Origin: Thermoanaerobacterium xylanolyticum LX-11
GTDB lineage: Bacteria; Bacillota; Thermoanaerobacteria; Thermoanaerobacterales; Thermoanaerobacteraceae
DNA: 64,000 nt
Direction of reading: 5' to 3'
Assembly (NCBI RefSeq): GCF_000189775.2
Contig: NC_015555.1
Location: 2,057,001 to 2,121,000, forward strand
The number at the start of each line of letters is the position of its first letter. Position 1 is the first letter of the stretch. Position numbers and translations under genes: made by a program. The notes beneath the pieces were generated by a model. It was given only the letters and a program-made list of their open reading frames with translations, was not told the DNA's origin and did no database searches. Shown piece by piece: positions 9,612 to 18,754 of this stretch.

Positions 9612-9636
9612 AAAAAAAAGCCGGAAAACCCGGCTT
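9612..9636 (-). terminator. Terminator of the beta-glucoside PTS operon
   Basis: AAGCCGG and CCGGCTT form a 7-bp GC-rich stem around aaaac, followed on the minus strand by a run of eight Ts. Confidence 0.85.
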
Positions 9637-9650
9637 AAAGTTTACTTATT

Positions 9651-10961
9651 TCATCTATATTGCGGCAAGTAATCTATGTTCTCTCTAATAATATCGTCCA
9701 AGATTTTTTTAGCTACTGTCGCAGATGGTACCAGCGGATGTATCGTTAAAGCTTGAAGTGCAGTATAGTAATCGCCTGTCACACCCGCTTCTATTGTCAA
9801 TTCTTCATACGCCTTTACAGACTGCATCAATCCTCTTATCTTTTTCGGTACATGACCTATATTTATTGGATGTGCACCATTTCTATCTACTAAGGCATTT
9901 GTTTCTATTACCACATCATCAGGCAGATCTAAAATTGTTCCATTGTTTTTTACATTAACTACATGAATGTCCTTTTTATTGTTGTATATTGAGTTTATCA
10001 ATGAACATGCAGCATCGGAATAATGGGCTCCACCCCTTTTCTCCAGTTGTGACGGTTTTACATCGAGATTTGGGTCTTTCTACAATTCAAAAAGTTCTCT
10101 CTCGAGTTTTTTGACTTGTTCACCTCTTGTCCCTATTGTTGACGCATCTTTCTTTTCTTCCTCTAACATTTTATCTGCAAGATAATAATACCTGTGATAT
10201 GGGCACGGATACATTCCAAGTGATTTGATAAACTCAGGTTCCCATGGTAAGTCAGGCACATTTTTCATTGACATAGACTTGCCACCAGCAAAACTATCTA
10301 TCAATTTCTCTGTGATGTCATCTCCATCCAAATACACATGTGTTCCCCAAACAAGATGATTAAGACCTGCAAAATCTATTGACACACGCTTTACGTCTAC
10401 ATCAAGCATTTCTGCAACACCATATACCATACCTATTGGAACATTGCAAAGTCCAATTGTTTTCACATTTGTATGCTTTAAAACTGTTTCTGTTATGATT
10501 CCAGAAGGATTTGTGAAGTTTATAAGCCACGCATTCGGAGATAATTCCTCTATGTCTTTGCATATATCGAGTATCACTGGTATCGTCCTTTGAGCCTTCG
10601 CAAATCCTCCAGGCCCTGTCGTCTCCTGACCTATCACATCATATCTTAAAGGTATTTTTTCGTCTCTGATTCGAGCATCCAAAAGCCCCACTCTAAACTG
10701 TGTAGTTACAAAATCTGCATCTTTTATCGCCTCACGCCTATTCAAAGTCAGGTGAATATTTATATCTACGCCTGCCTTTTCCACCATGCGCTTTGCAAGA
10801 TTTCCTACAATCTCTAACTTTTCTTTTCCTTCCTCAATATCCACAAGGTATAAATCTTTCACAGGCAGCTCATCATACCTTTTTATAAAACCCTCCACCA
10901 ATTCAGGTGTATAGCTAGACCCACCCCCTATGGTAGCTATTTTCAAACCTCTTTTAGACAT
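9651..10961 (-). pseudogene. licH: 6-phospho-beta-glucosidase, glycoside hydrolase family 4, interrupted by an in-frame TAG
   Basis: NAD- and metal-dependent hydrolase expected to split the phosphorylated beta-glucoside delivered by the adjacent PTS. Codons 1-293 hold the NAD loop (ATIGGGSSYTPEL), the metal-site Cys in GLCNVPIG and the His in AGLNHL. Codon 294 is TAG (10080-10082), and the same frame then continues for 142 clean codons (KDPNLDV... to LPQYR) to a TAA. The full frame of 436 codons is the usual GH4 length, so there is one nonsense codon and no frameshift. In LicH as I remember it, this position is Tyr (ELYKDPNL), one base from TAG. Without readthrough the product lacks its last third and is probably inactive. 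Sequencing error is possible. Confidence 0.85.
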
Positions 10962-11002
10962 TTAAAGAACTCTCCTTCCCGTAGTTATTTTTGATACTAC
11001 GG

Positions 11003-11326
11003 TTATTTTACACCTTTTCCAGAATAAATCAATTTATACAAATCGATCATCTCAGTAATCAGATCCTTCGCCAAAATCGCAGACATCATATGATCTTCTG
11101 CGTGCATCAATAGAAGTGTCACATTTTGATGGTCACCATTGGCCTCTTTTTGTAACATACTTGTTTGTATATTATGAGCTTTAATAATTTCTTCTTCGGC
11201 CTTATTAATATAATTTTCCGCCGATTTAAAATCACCATCTTTAGCACTTTTCAGCGCCTCAAAACAATCGCTTTTAGCATTACCTGCATTTAATATAATT
11301 TGAAATACAACCTCTTCTAATTCCAT
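11003..11326 (-). CDS. licA: PTS lactose/cellobiose-family IIA component, 107 aa
   Basis: All-helical IIA protein that passes phosphate from HPr to IIB. The phosphorylated His lies in LLLMHAEDHMMSA (about residue 75), the PTS_IIA Lac signature; length is standard. ATG with TAGGAGG ten bases upstream. It lies between a MupG-like gene (25 bp) and the interrupted GH4 gene (41 bp) in one operon; the B-C-A-H gene set matches the lichenan/cellobiose systems of Bacillus, from which the symbol is borrowed. Lactose/cellobiose-family membership is firm, the exact sugar is inferred. Confidence 0.88.
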   Translation of the reverse strand: MELEEVVFQIILNAGNAKSDCFEALKSAKDGDFKSAENYINKAEEEIIKAHNIQTSMLQKEANGDHQNVTLLLMHAEDHMMSAILAKDLITEMIDLYKLIYSGKGVK

Positions 11327-11351
11327 TATTTTGCCTCCTAAACTATAATGA

Positions 11352-12440
11352 CTATTTGTCTTCTACAAAACTAAACTTTGACCATGGTTTTAAATAATCC
11401 AATAAAAATATTTCTTTTTCATCGATTCTACCCACAACGTTTGTCTTGCCTGTATTTTTAATGTCTTTTAGCGCTATTTGTAATTCTCCTGCATAATTTT
11501 GATATAAATAAGTGTCTATTAATATATCTCCTCTTTTAATATCCGTTACATTATATGGTAAAAATTTATGATCTTTATATTTGACTCTGCTTTGAGTAGA
11601 TCTCAATAAGTATTCCGAAATATCACCTCTAACAAAATGAAATTCTTCCAATACTATTTTTTTATCTATAGACGTTATGTTATCAACTAAGCTCACTCTA
11701 AATTCTAATATATCTTTGTTTATTTGACTAAGCTTTTTTAATTCACTTTCGGATGCAAATGCATTAGCAATAATAACATCATCTATTAATCCTGTAGCAA
11801 ATAAATGTTTTGCTTGAATATCTATGGGAATATCTCTGTGCATTTCTAATGTACATAACCCCTCTGAAATAGGCCATGGTCCAAAAGTCGCATCATTTGA
11901 ACTGATAAAGGCAGCAGTCTTTATCCCCAAATTCTTAAACTTGTAGCTGCATTTATAAAAGTGATCGTAACTTAAACCCGTGTATTTATGAGGATAAAAA
12001 TTATGACATCCAAGTATATTATCTTTATTTGAATTATACGATAAAATATTCTCAATATAATCTGTACCATTGCTCATATTTAAAACAATTTTTAGCCCAT
12101 GATTATTAAATGTCATTATTGATTCTTCCAAGCCACTGTATCCTAAATCGAGTCTTACTCCGTAAAGACCAATATCAGATAATTTTGTTAGATCTGTATA
12201 AGAAATGTTTAATTTTTTTAATATTTCAGGTTCTACGTCTGCTATTACTTTCATCCCAATATCGTTAGAATATTTTACTAAGCTAATAAAATCATTGTAA
12301 TACTTATCAAAATTATTATTTATAGAGATTAAAGTCGTAAATACTAATTCAAATCCGTATTTTGATGCTAAATTAATATACTGTATATTTTCTTCCAAAC
12401 TATTACTATTTAAATAAACTGAAACACCTAATCTTTTCAA
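11352..12440 (-). CDS. MupG/DUF871-family TIM-barrel protein, 362 aa
   Basis: The sequence fits the DUF871 family: KRLGVSVYLN start, repeated beta-alpha units, the 'GPWPISEGLCTLEMHRD' region, and a small C-terminal domain ending GRIDEKEIFLLDYLKPW. The characterised Staphylococcus relative MupG hydrolyses MurNAc-6-phosphate-GlcNAc; other members sit in beta-glucoside PTS operons, as here, so a phospho-disaccharide role is plausible but not shown. Start: the TTG preceded by GAGGTG at seven bases is chosen, because the upstream TTG overlaps that ribosome site. It follows the IIC gene after a 129-bp gap that contains a long hairpin. Confidence 0.7.
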   Translation of the reverse strand: MKRLGVSVYLNSNSLEENIQYINLASKYGFELVFTTLISINNNFDKYYNDFISLVKYSNDIGMKVIADVEPEILKKLNISYTDLTKLSDIGLYGVRLDLGYSGLEESIMTFNNHGLKIVLNMSNGTDYIENILSYNSNKDNILGCHNFYPHKYTGLSYDHFYKCSYKFKNLGIKTAAFISSNDATFGPWPISEGLCTLEMHRDIPIDIQAKHLFATGLIDDVIIANAFASESELKKLSQINKDILEFRVSLVDNITSIDKKIVLEEFHFVRGDISEYLLRSTQSRVKYKDHKFLPYNVTDIKRGDILIDTYLYQNYAGELQIALKDIKNTGKTNVVGRIDEKEIFLLDYLKPWSKFSFVEDK

Positions 12441-12486
12441 TATAATACACCTCAATTTTAATTTTAATAAATTGTTAATAGTGACA

Positions 12487-12548
12487 TGGCATGATAAGCA
12501 AAAACTTTTAAAAGACCGATAATCATGTGTTCGTTGCCTATCACGCCA
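12487..12548 (-). repeat. Intercistronic hairpin between IIC and MupG-like genes
   Basis: TGGCATGATAAGCAA (12487-12501) and TTGCCTATCACGCCA (12534-12548) pair over 15 positions in the minus-strand RNA, two of them G-U, with a 32-nt loop. There is no T-run, so it is more likely to set mRNA stability or processing than to terminate. The arm TTGCTTATCATGCC recurs in the xylF-xylG hairpin. Confidence 0.6.
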
Positions 12549-12569
12549 TTATACAATCACAATTAATGT

Positions 12570-13883
12570 CTATCTAATTTTTTCTTCAGCTAATGCTTCT
12601 TTATTTACTCTATCATTTTTTTCTTCAATTTTTTCTGCCACTAATACAAAAGGTAAATATATTACTACGCTTATAATTAAATTCACTAATGCAAGTAGAG
12701 CACCTCTAATCGAGCCTGTTACCAAAAAACCTCCTATTATAGGTGGTGTAGTCCAAGGCATCATAGCAATAGTCCTTGGTACTAAACCAATTGCTATGGC
12801 AAAATAGCTAATAATTGTTAGAACAACTGGTGTCAAAATAAATGGTATAAAAAATATTGGATTTAAAACTAAAGGCATGCCAAAAATCATCGGTTCGTTA
12901 ATATTGAATATTCCAGGTGCAATAGCTAAATTCGCTACATTCTGCATCTCACTTCTCTTTTTCTTTCTTCTTGATGCAATATAAATAGCTATAATTAATC
13001 CAATTGTTGTACCAGCACCACCTAAATGAACAAATGCGTCAAAAAATGGCGTTGTTACTATATGTGGAATAGCTTTTCCTGCCTTGAATGCAGCTATATT
13101 ATCATTTATAGCAGGTAAATAAACTGCATTTAATATTGGCGCTAATATATTTGTACCATGTAATCCAAAGAACCATAAAAAATGTATTAGAAATGCAACT
13201 ACAATCGCAGAACCTAATGTATCAGCCAAGCCAACTAATGGTGCTTGAATTGCATTAAATATAGCCTGATGAATGTCTGTTAAACCTAACGCCACTGTTA
13301 TTGATTTAAACAACGCCCAAATAGATAATACTATCAAGGATGGCAGTAACGCAGCAAAAGATTTTGCAACAGCAGGTGGCACTCCTTCAGGCATTTTTAT
13401 AACTAATTTTGGATTTCCCAATAAGCGTACAAATATTTCTGTAGAAATAAGAGCTACAATTATCGATACAAATAATCCTTGCGCTCCCAAAAATGCATAT
13501 GGTATTGCCCAATCTTTAGCTGATGATGTATACAGCATCAATAAAGATGCAAATGATACTAATCCAGCACCTATTCCATTTGACTCGTACGACAACGCCA
13601 AATTATAACTTATTGATACAACAACTATAATCGACATTACCGCAAAAGTACCGTTCCACAAATTACCGCCAAATGTTGTCCATGATTTACCAAATATTCC
13701 AACCATAAAATTCTGATATGCTTGTATTGGCAAATTGTTTATCAAAACTGCAAATGCACCGGCAAGTATAAGAGGCATTATCATTGCAAATCCATCACGA
13801 ATGGCAACTAAATGTCTTTCTGAGCCAAACCTCGCAGCAACGGGAACAAAATATTTCTCCAAAAAATCCATAATCTTTTTCAC
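12570..13883 (-). CDS. licC: PTS cellobiose/lichenan-type IIC membrane component, 437 aa
   Basis: Integral membrane channel that imports and phosphorylates a beta-glucoside together with IIA and IIB. About ten hydrophobic segments; family motifs include the N-terminal SERHLVAIRDGFAMIMPLIL, FLWFFGLHGTNI and PGIFNINEPMIFGMP, where the NEP-containing loop binds sugar in this family. GTG start with AGGAGG eight bases before it. It lies 38 bp after IIB in the sigma-54-controlled operon. The IIC family is clear; cellobiose or lichenan oligosaccharides are the likely substrates because of the GH4 partner. Confidence 0.9.
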   Translation of the reverse strand: MKKIMDFLEKYFVPVAARFGSERHLVAIRDGFAMIMPLILAGAFAVLINNLPIQAYQNFMVGIFGKSWTTFGGNLWNGTFAVMSIIVVVSISYNLALSYESNGIGAGLVSFASLLMLYTSSAKDWAIPYAFLGAQGLFVSIIVALISTEIFVRLLGNPKLVIKMPEGVPPAVAKSFAALLPSLIVLSIWALFKSITVALGLTDIHQAIFNAIQAPLVGLADTLGSAIVVAFLIHFLWFFGLHGTNILAPILNAVYLPAINDNIAAFKAGKAIPHIVTTPFFDAFVHLGGAGTTIGLIIAIYIASRRKKKRSEMQNVANLAIAPGIFNINEPMIFGMPLVLNPIFFIPFILTPVVLTIISYFAIAIGLVPRTIAMMPWTTPPIIGGFLVTGSIRGALLALVNLIISVVIYLPFVLVAEKIEEKNDRVNKEALAEEKIR

Positions 13884-13921
13884 ATTACACTCCTCCTGTT
13901 TATAAATATTAAATTATTCCT

Positions 13922-14227
13922 CTACTTTTTTAAGATGCTTAAAGCTTTATCCAAAACTCCTTCACCGTCAACTTTGCCGTAAAGCTTCGAGTCAATTACA
14001 TCAGCAACAATGCCTTTTGGTTCAGCGATTTGCTTGATTTTTTCAAGCAAATATCTTACTTGTGGCCCAATCAATATAACGTCTACATTTTCTAAGTTTC
14101 GTTTTAAATCAGCTTCGGCATAAGCTTCAATCTCAACTTCTACACCTTTTTTGACTGCTGCATCTCTCATCTTTTTTACAAGTAAACTTGTCGACATCCC
14201 TGCTGAACAGACTAATACTATTTTCAT
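13922..14227 (-). CDS. licB: PTS lactose/cellobiose-family IIB component, 101 aa
   Basis: Small cytoplasmic phosphocarrier that receives phosphate from IIA on a Cys and gives it to the sugar bound in IIC. The active Cys is in MKIVLVCSAGMSTSLLV (residue 7), the P-loop signature of the family; length is typical. First gene of the operon: ATG with GGAGGTG 12-13 bases upstream, about 34 nt after the predicted sigma-54 start point. Confidence 0.92.
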   Translation of the reverse strand: MKIVLVCSAGMSTSLLVKKMRDAAVKKGVEVEIEAYAEADLKRNLENVDVILIGPQVRYLLEKIKQIAEPKGIVADVIDSKLYGKVDGEGVLDKALSILKK

Positions 14228-14271
14228 TTAATTTTGTTTCACCTCCAATTTAATTCTCTGCTTATAGATAA

Positions 14272-14287
14272 TGCAAATACCGTGCCA
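14272..14287 (-). promoter_or_regulatory. Sigma-54 (-24/-12) promoter of the PTS operon
   Basis: The minus strand reads TGGCAC-GGTAT-TTGCA, an exact match to TGGCAC-N5-TTGCA, with ten bases between the invariant GG and GC. It faces the IIB gene and lies between it and a gene for a sigma-54 activator. Confidence 0.9.
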
Positions 14288-14339
14288 AAGTAATTTCGAA
14301 TAACAAAAGCCTGAATTTCACGACTTCTTATATCGTTGA

Positions 14340-14395
14340 AATACGTGTATTAATTTGTATCATTTGTAACCGTAATCAATACACATATGTGTATT
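14340..14395 (-). promoter_or_regulatory. Candidate upstream activator sites for the LevR-type regulator
   Basis: A perfect 18-bp palindrome, AATACACATATGTGTATT (14378-14395), overlaps the stop codon of the activator gene. A second inverted element, AATACGTGTATT (14340-14351), lies with its centre 41 bp away, about four helical turns. Both share AATAC/GTATT half-sites. The palindrome is centred ~113 bp before the -12 element, the usual distance for a sigma-54 enhancer. Confidence 0.6.
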
Positions 14396-17096
14396 AAAGC
14401 GAATAAATTATTTTCATTATGCTGACGCATTCATCGTCTGATAAAGTCACATTAAAGGCTTCATTTACTGGTTTTACAGCAGTTTTTATCATTTCGTATT
14501 TTGATGTATTATTTTCTATGATTGTTTTACAGTTTTTGATCCGTATTAATTCACCGCTATTTAATACACGTTCTATTGCACAAGCAAGATGAAGTATTAG
14601 ACCGATTATTTTGTCGTTGTCGAGAGTTACATTGTTTTCTGCTATATTTAGATAAAATTCTTTAAACGCATTGATGTATTTTCCCGCATCAATATTTACG
14701 TTTTCTGCGATTATCTCTTTCATATTGTCTATGGTTTCAAGTGCATCTTTTGAATCAATCATAACTTTTAAAGAACTTAATTTACGATTGTCAAACACAT
14801 CTGTAGGTGAAATGTATTTAAGTGTATCATCGCCTGGGTCAAATGCGCTTACTACGGCTAATACATTCTTTTCTCTTTTTATATTCTGCAGCTTTCGCTT
14901 AAACTCTCTTTTATCCTCTATATTTAAAGGTATGATGTCGATTCCTGCTGATTTTAGATTGAGCTTTTTCTCTAAGATTGATTTTAATTTCAATGCAGTA
15001 CCTTCACCTGTAATGCAGGCAGTTATTATGACATCATTTTTAAATCCGTTTTGCATCTCAAAGTTGTCCTTATATATTCTCCCTATATAAGGGCTCAAAT
15101 TAACTGCAGAATCGTAAACTTCATCAAGTGATGCATTTAATAATGCTTTTCTTCCTGCTTCTAATACCATAGGTGTTGATGCCATTTCAACCGTTTTAAC
15201 CGGAATGCCTGTTTTTTCGTATACCATATCACCAAAGAATACCAATGATCCCATGTCTACTAATAGCAGTACACCTTTTCCCTTATTTGTCTTTTTGATT
15301 AAATCGCAAAGATTATTAAGGGCTATTTCAGGTTTCTGGTCAAGTGGCATATTGTATCCTACGACAAAATTGTCCCCCAACAATCTATTTGACACATCTG
15401 CTATTGATGTAGCCGTGGACTCACCATGCATCGCGACTATGACGCTAACCTTTTCTTCGTCTTTTTCTTGTTTTATGTCAAGGCACAAAAACATGGTTAT
15501 AAAGCCTACTTCATCTTCTGGAACCTCTATGTCAAATTCTCTCTCTATCAATTTTTTAAGCTCTTTAGAAACTTCAAACTCATCCTTGTATATCCTTTTT
15601 ATGTCGTCTAATTGATGGTTTTCTATTTTCTTGCCGCTTGATATCCTTTCGATTGAGCTGGCAACGTGCATAGAAAGTCCGTACAGTGTCTTTTCACTAA
15701 ACTCTCTTTTTAACATTTTTCCTGCATGATTCAGAAAATTATCCACAATATCAACAATTCTCTTGTCGACAACTTTATAAAGCTCTTCTAAATTATATCT
15801 TTTGGCTTCATCAATATATCTTTTCAGATACGTTTCTATATCAAGATTCATTATGAGTTTTATGTCATCTTCATTTATACCTTTTTTCTCCAGAGATTTA
15901 CGCTTTTCTTCCAGTGCTTCGTAAAAGTTAAATGATTTACTATCTTCAGATGCGATAATGTCCATTTTGTCTATTGAAAACATTATTTTGTCGTCTTTTA
16001 CAAATTTATCAATTTTATCTTTTTCCTCTTTGTATTTGAAAAGCCCTCTCTTTATATATTGTGGAAGATCCTCTGTATGTATTACTACTTCCCTGTCTCT
16101 ATTCATCATGAATCCAAGGTATGCCTTTGCCGCACAAAGTTTTATGTCGCTTTTTAACTGTCCTATGTTGTTTGGGCAATCATAAAGCAGAAATGCCTTC
16201 AATGCGTTTGATGTTATTGATATGTCGTTTTTGATTATAGATGCCTCATCAATCATAAAATTTTTTATTATTTCAAATCTCTCTTCATAAGTCCTTTCTT
16301 TTAACGATGGCAAATTTATCACCATCGGAATTCGTCGTGTAAAAGTCTTAAGGAGTATTGATTCCACATTTTCTGTAGTGGCACATATTATAAGTACATC
16401 TACTTTATGCTGTACGTCTGTTTCGCCTAAGTGTCTAAACATTCCTTTATCTATAAGATAAAAAAGCATCTCTTGTCCTTCTGGTGGCAGTCTGTGGACT
16501 TCGTCGAGGAATAGTATTCCTTTGTCCGCTTTTTCTACTATCCCTATCTTATCTTTATCTGCACCAGTGTACGCTCCTTTTTTCACTCCAAATAGTTGTG
16601 CCATGAGAAGCTGCGGATTGTTGGCATAATCAGCACAGTTAAAGGTTACAAACGGAGCATTCGTCTTGATCCTTCCTATCTCTTTGGCATATTCGTACAT
16701 TGTCTCCGCAAACATTGACTTACCAGTGCCCGTCTCACCTAATATTAATGTATGAAGTCCATGTGGTGGATACATGATAGCCGCTTTCGCTTGTTGAACC
16801 GCATTTTTAAGGCTTAGATTTGAACCAATTATCTTTTTAAAAGCATCTTCTTCTACTGTATTAAGATTTTTAGCTAATTCAGCTTGTCTTATGCTGAATA
16901 AAACAGGCTTCCCTTCGATTTTATCTATCTTGCCGTCCTTGTACATTTTATTTAGATCGCTTGACACATTTGCTCTATGAATATTAAGCTCGTTAGATAA
17001 ATCAATTGCAGAGCATCCTGTTATCATACCATCGTTTTTTAGCTGTCTTAGGCATATTTCTTTAAGTTTCTCGTAAACTTTATCAATTCTCTTCAT
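14394..17096 (-). CDS. LevR-type PTS-responsive sigma-54 activator, 900 aa
   Basis: Transcription activator of the downstream PTS operon. Order: N-terminal winged-helix region (1-65); AAA+ domain (about 85-330) with Walker A GETGTGKSMF, the sigma-54 contact loop as GAYTGA, Walker B GILFLDEVH and an arginine-finger region; PRD1 (about 430-540); an EIIA-Man-like domain (about 555-680, opening VIVAMHGEST with its His); an EIIB-like domain (about 690-790); and PRD2 (about 800-900). PTS phosphorylation of the PRDs and EII modules normally tunes activity to sugar supply and catabolite state. ATG with AGGAGG upstream. The perfect -24/-12 promoter and palindrome just downstream support the role. Confidence 0.9.
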   Translation of the reverse strand: MKRIDKVYEKLKEICLRQLKNDGMITGCSAIDLSNELNIHRANVSSDLNKMYKDGKIDKIEGKPVLFSIRQAELAKNLNTVEEDAFKKIIGSNLSLKNAVQQAKAAIMYPPHGLHTLILGETGTGKSMFAETMYEYAKEIGRIKTNAPFVTFNCADYANNPQLLMAQLFGVKKGAYTGADKDKIGIVEKADKGILFLDEVHRLPPEGQEMLFYLIDKGMFRHLGETDVQHKVDVLIICATTENVESILLKTFTRRIPMVINLPSLKERTYEERFEIIKNFMIDEASIIKNDISITSNALKAFLLYDCPNNIGQLKSDIKLCAAKAYLGFMMNRDREVVIHTEDLPQYIKRGLFKYKEEKDKIDKFVKDDKIMFSIDKMDIIASEDSKSFNFYEALEEKRKSLEKKGINEDDIKLIMNLDIETYLKRYIDEAKRYNLEELYKVVDKRIVDIVDNFLNHAGKMLKREFSEKTLYGLSMHVASSIERISSGKKIENHQLDDIKRIYKDEFEVSKELKKLIEREFDIEVPEDEVGFITMFLCLDIKQEKDEEKVSVIVAMHGESTATSIADVSNRLLGDNFVVGYNMPLDQKPEIALNNLCDLIKKTNKGKGVLLLVDMGSLVFFGDMVYEKTGIPVKTVEMASTPMVLEAGRKALLNASLDEVYDSAVNLSPYIGRIYKDNFEMQNGFKNDVIITACITGEGTALKLKSILEKKLNLKSAGIDIIPLNIEDKREFKRKLQNIKREKNVLAVVSAFDPGDDTLKYISPTDVFDNRKLSSLKVMIDSKDALETIDNMKEIIAENVNIDAGKYINAFKEFYLNIAENNVTLDNDKIIGLILHLACAIERVLNSGELIRIKNCKTIIENNTSKYEMIKTAVKPVNEAFNVTLSDDECVSIMKIIYSL

Positions 17097-17267
17097 AAAA
17101 AAATACCTCCTACGAGGTTATTATATCATATTATAATACACATCAAAACACTTTCTAGAAGTTTTAAACAGGATTTATAAGATTCTTTTTTCTGTAGAAT
17201 ATATACATAGATATATTTCTATGATAAAATTATTTTGCTAATTAAAAAATTTTAAGGAGGCAAAATT

Positions 17268-18656
17268 GTGGAAAAAGAAAAGATTCTTAAAGTGCGTGAC
17301 ATCGTCCTTATGAATGTAGTTGCAATCATAGGTTTAAGATGGCTTCCACTTGCCGCAAAATATGGAGCATCTTCTGTAATGCTTTGGATCTTAGCTTCTA
17401 TTTTGTTTTTCATACCTCAAGGACTTGCGGTAGCTGAACTATCTACAGGATGGCCTTATGAAGGTGGCTTGTACGTATGGGCAAAGGAAGCATTTGGCGA
17501 CAAATACGGCTTTTTAACGTCATGGTCGTATTGGCTTACCAATGTGGTATACTACCCGTCTATGCTTATATACATCGCCAGCACTGCTGCTTACATGGTG
17601 AATCCTAAGCTTGCTGATAACGACCGATTTGTATCCATATTTATATTTGTACTTTTTTGGATAATAACGCTTGTAAATATCAATGGTCTTAGTTTAAGCA
17701 AATGGCTTTCAAATGCAGGTGGCCTTTTTGGAACAATAATACCAGGAATACTTCTTATCGGTTTTTCTATATACTGGGTTACTGGGATTCACCAGAAAAT
17801 TCAAGCCACATACACGGTTTCATCGCTTTTCCCTAATCTGTCAAGTTTAAGCAATATCGTCTTCTTTTCATCCATGATATTTGCTTACGCAGGGCTTGAA
17901 TTAGCACCGACACTGGCAGAAAGAACAGAAAATCCTGAAAGGACTTTTCCAAGAGCAATAGTTTTATCTGCTTTCATCATACCAGCATTGTACATCCTTG
18001 GCACCATCTCTATAACCTTCATAGTTCCTCAGAAGGAAATAGGCTTGGCAACGGGGATAATGCAAGCAATACAAATCATATTCAACAAAATCGGCTTAAA
18101 ATATTTAATAGGCGTCGCTGCATTTTTGATATTCATAGGAGGCATTGGCGGCATAAATGCATGGATAATAGGCCCTATAAACATGATCTTTACAAGCTCA
18201 AAAGGCATTATGCCACAATTCTTCACAAAGTCCCACGATAAATATGGGACACCTGTAAATGCCATGATTACACAAGCAATTATCGTAAGTTTACTGATAC
18301 TTATGGCTTTCTCGACTCCTACCGTGGAGTCAGCATATTGGCTTTTGTCCGCCATGACATCGATACTCTACTTTATACCATACCTTGTGATGTTTTCTGC
18401 ACTAATCGTCTTAAGGTATAAAAAGCCTGATGTCAAAAGGCTGTACAAAGTCCCATTTGGAAATTTTGGAGCTTGGCTTGTTGGCGGAATAGGCTTCTTG
18501 GTTGTGTTGTTCTCAATAATCCTTTCTATCATTCCACCTGCAGGCATGAATTTAGGAAGCCTTCTATGGTATGAAGTCAAATTAGTCGGAGGAACACTTC
18601 TTTTCTTGATAATAGGCTTTTTAATATACAGAAATTATGAAAAGAAACTTAAGTAA
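17268..18656 (+). CDS. APC-superfamily amino acid permease, 462 aa
   Basis: About twelve hydrophobic segments, with the family signature near the N-terminus (VVAIIGLRWLP, GLAVAELSTGWPYEGGLYVW) and FAYAGLELAPTLAERTENPERTFPRA in the middle. It resembles the glutamate/GABA-antiporter-like branch of APC carriers; the substrate is not determinable. GTG start with AAGGAGG seven bases upstream. It is transcribed divergently from the LevR-type gene (171 bp apart), monocistronic, and ends in a strong terminator that starts at its stop codon. Confidence 0.85.
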   Translation: MEKEKILKVRDIVLMNVVAIIGLRWLPLAAKYGASSVMLWILASILFFIPQGLAVAELSTGWPYEGGLYVWAKEAFGDKYGFLTSWSYWLTNVVYYPSMLIYIASTAAYMVNPKLADNDRFVSIFIFVLFWIITLVNINGLSLSKWLSNAGGLFGTIIPGILLIGFSIYWVTGIHQKIQATYTVSSLFPNLSSLSNIVFFSSMIFAYAGLELAPTLAERTENPERTFPRAIVLSAFIIPALYILGTISITFIVPQKEIGLATGIMQAIQIIFNKIGLKYLIGVAAFLIFIGGIGGINAWIIGPINMIFTSSKGIMPQFFTKSHDKYGTPVNAMITQAIIVSLLILMAFSTPTVESAYWLLSAMTSILYFIPYLVMFSALIVLRYKKPDVKRLYKVPFGNFGAWLVGGIGFLVVLFSIILSIIPPAGMNLGSLLWYEVKLVGGTLLFLIIGFLIYRNYEKKLK

Positions 18657-18687
18657 AAGGCATTCCACATTGTGGAATGCCTTTTTA
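18655..18687. terminator. Bidirectional terminator between convergent genes
   Basis: AAAAGGCATTCCAC and GTGGAATGCCTTTTT pair almost perfectly around a short loop, with A- and T-runs on both sides. It serves the permease and probably the leftward Pit/DUF47 operon. Confidence 0.85.
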
Positions 18688-18754
18688 TCAGTGCTTCTCT
18701 ATATACGTCCACTTCCAGTCGCTATCAACACCAACAGAATGCCTTACCCAAAAT

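Noticed and set aside
9651-10001. A separate 116-aa gene after the GH4 gene
   Set aside because: It is the C-terminal third of GH4 in the same frame as the interrupted first part; it lacks a start site of its own.
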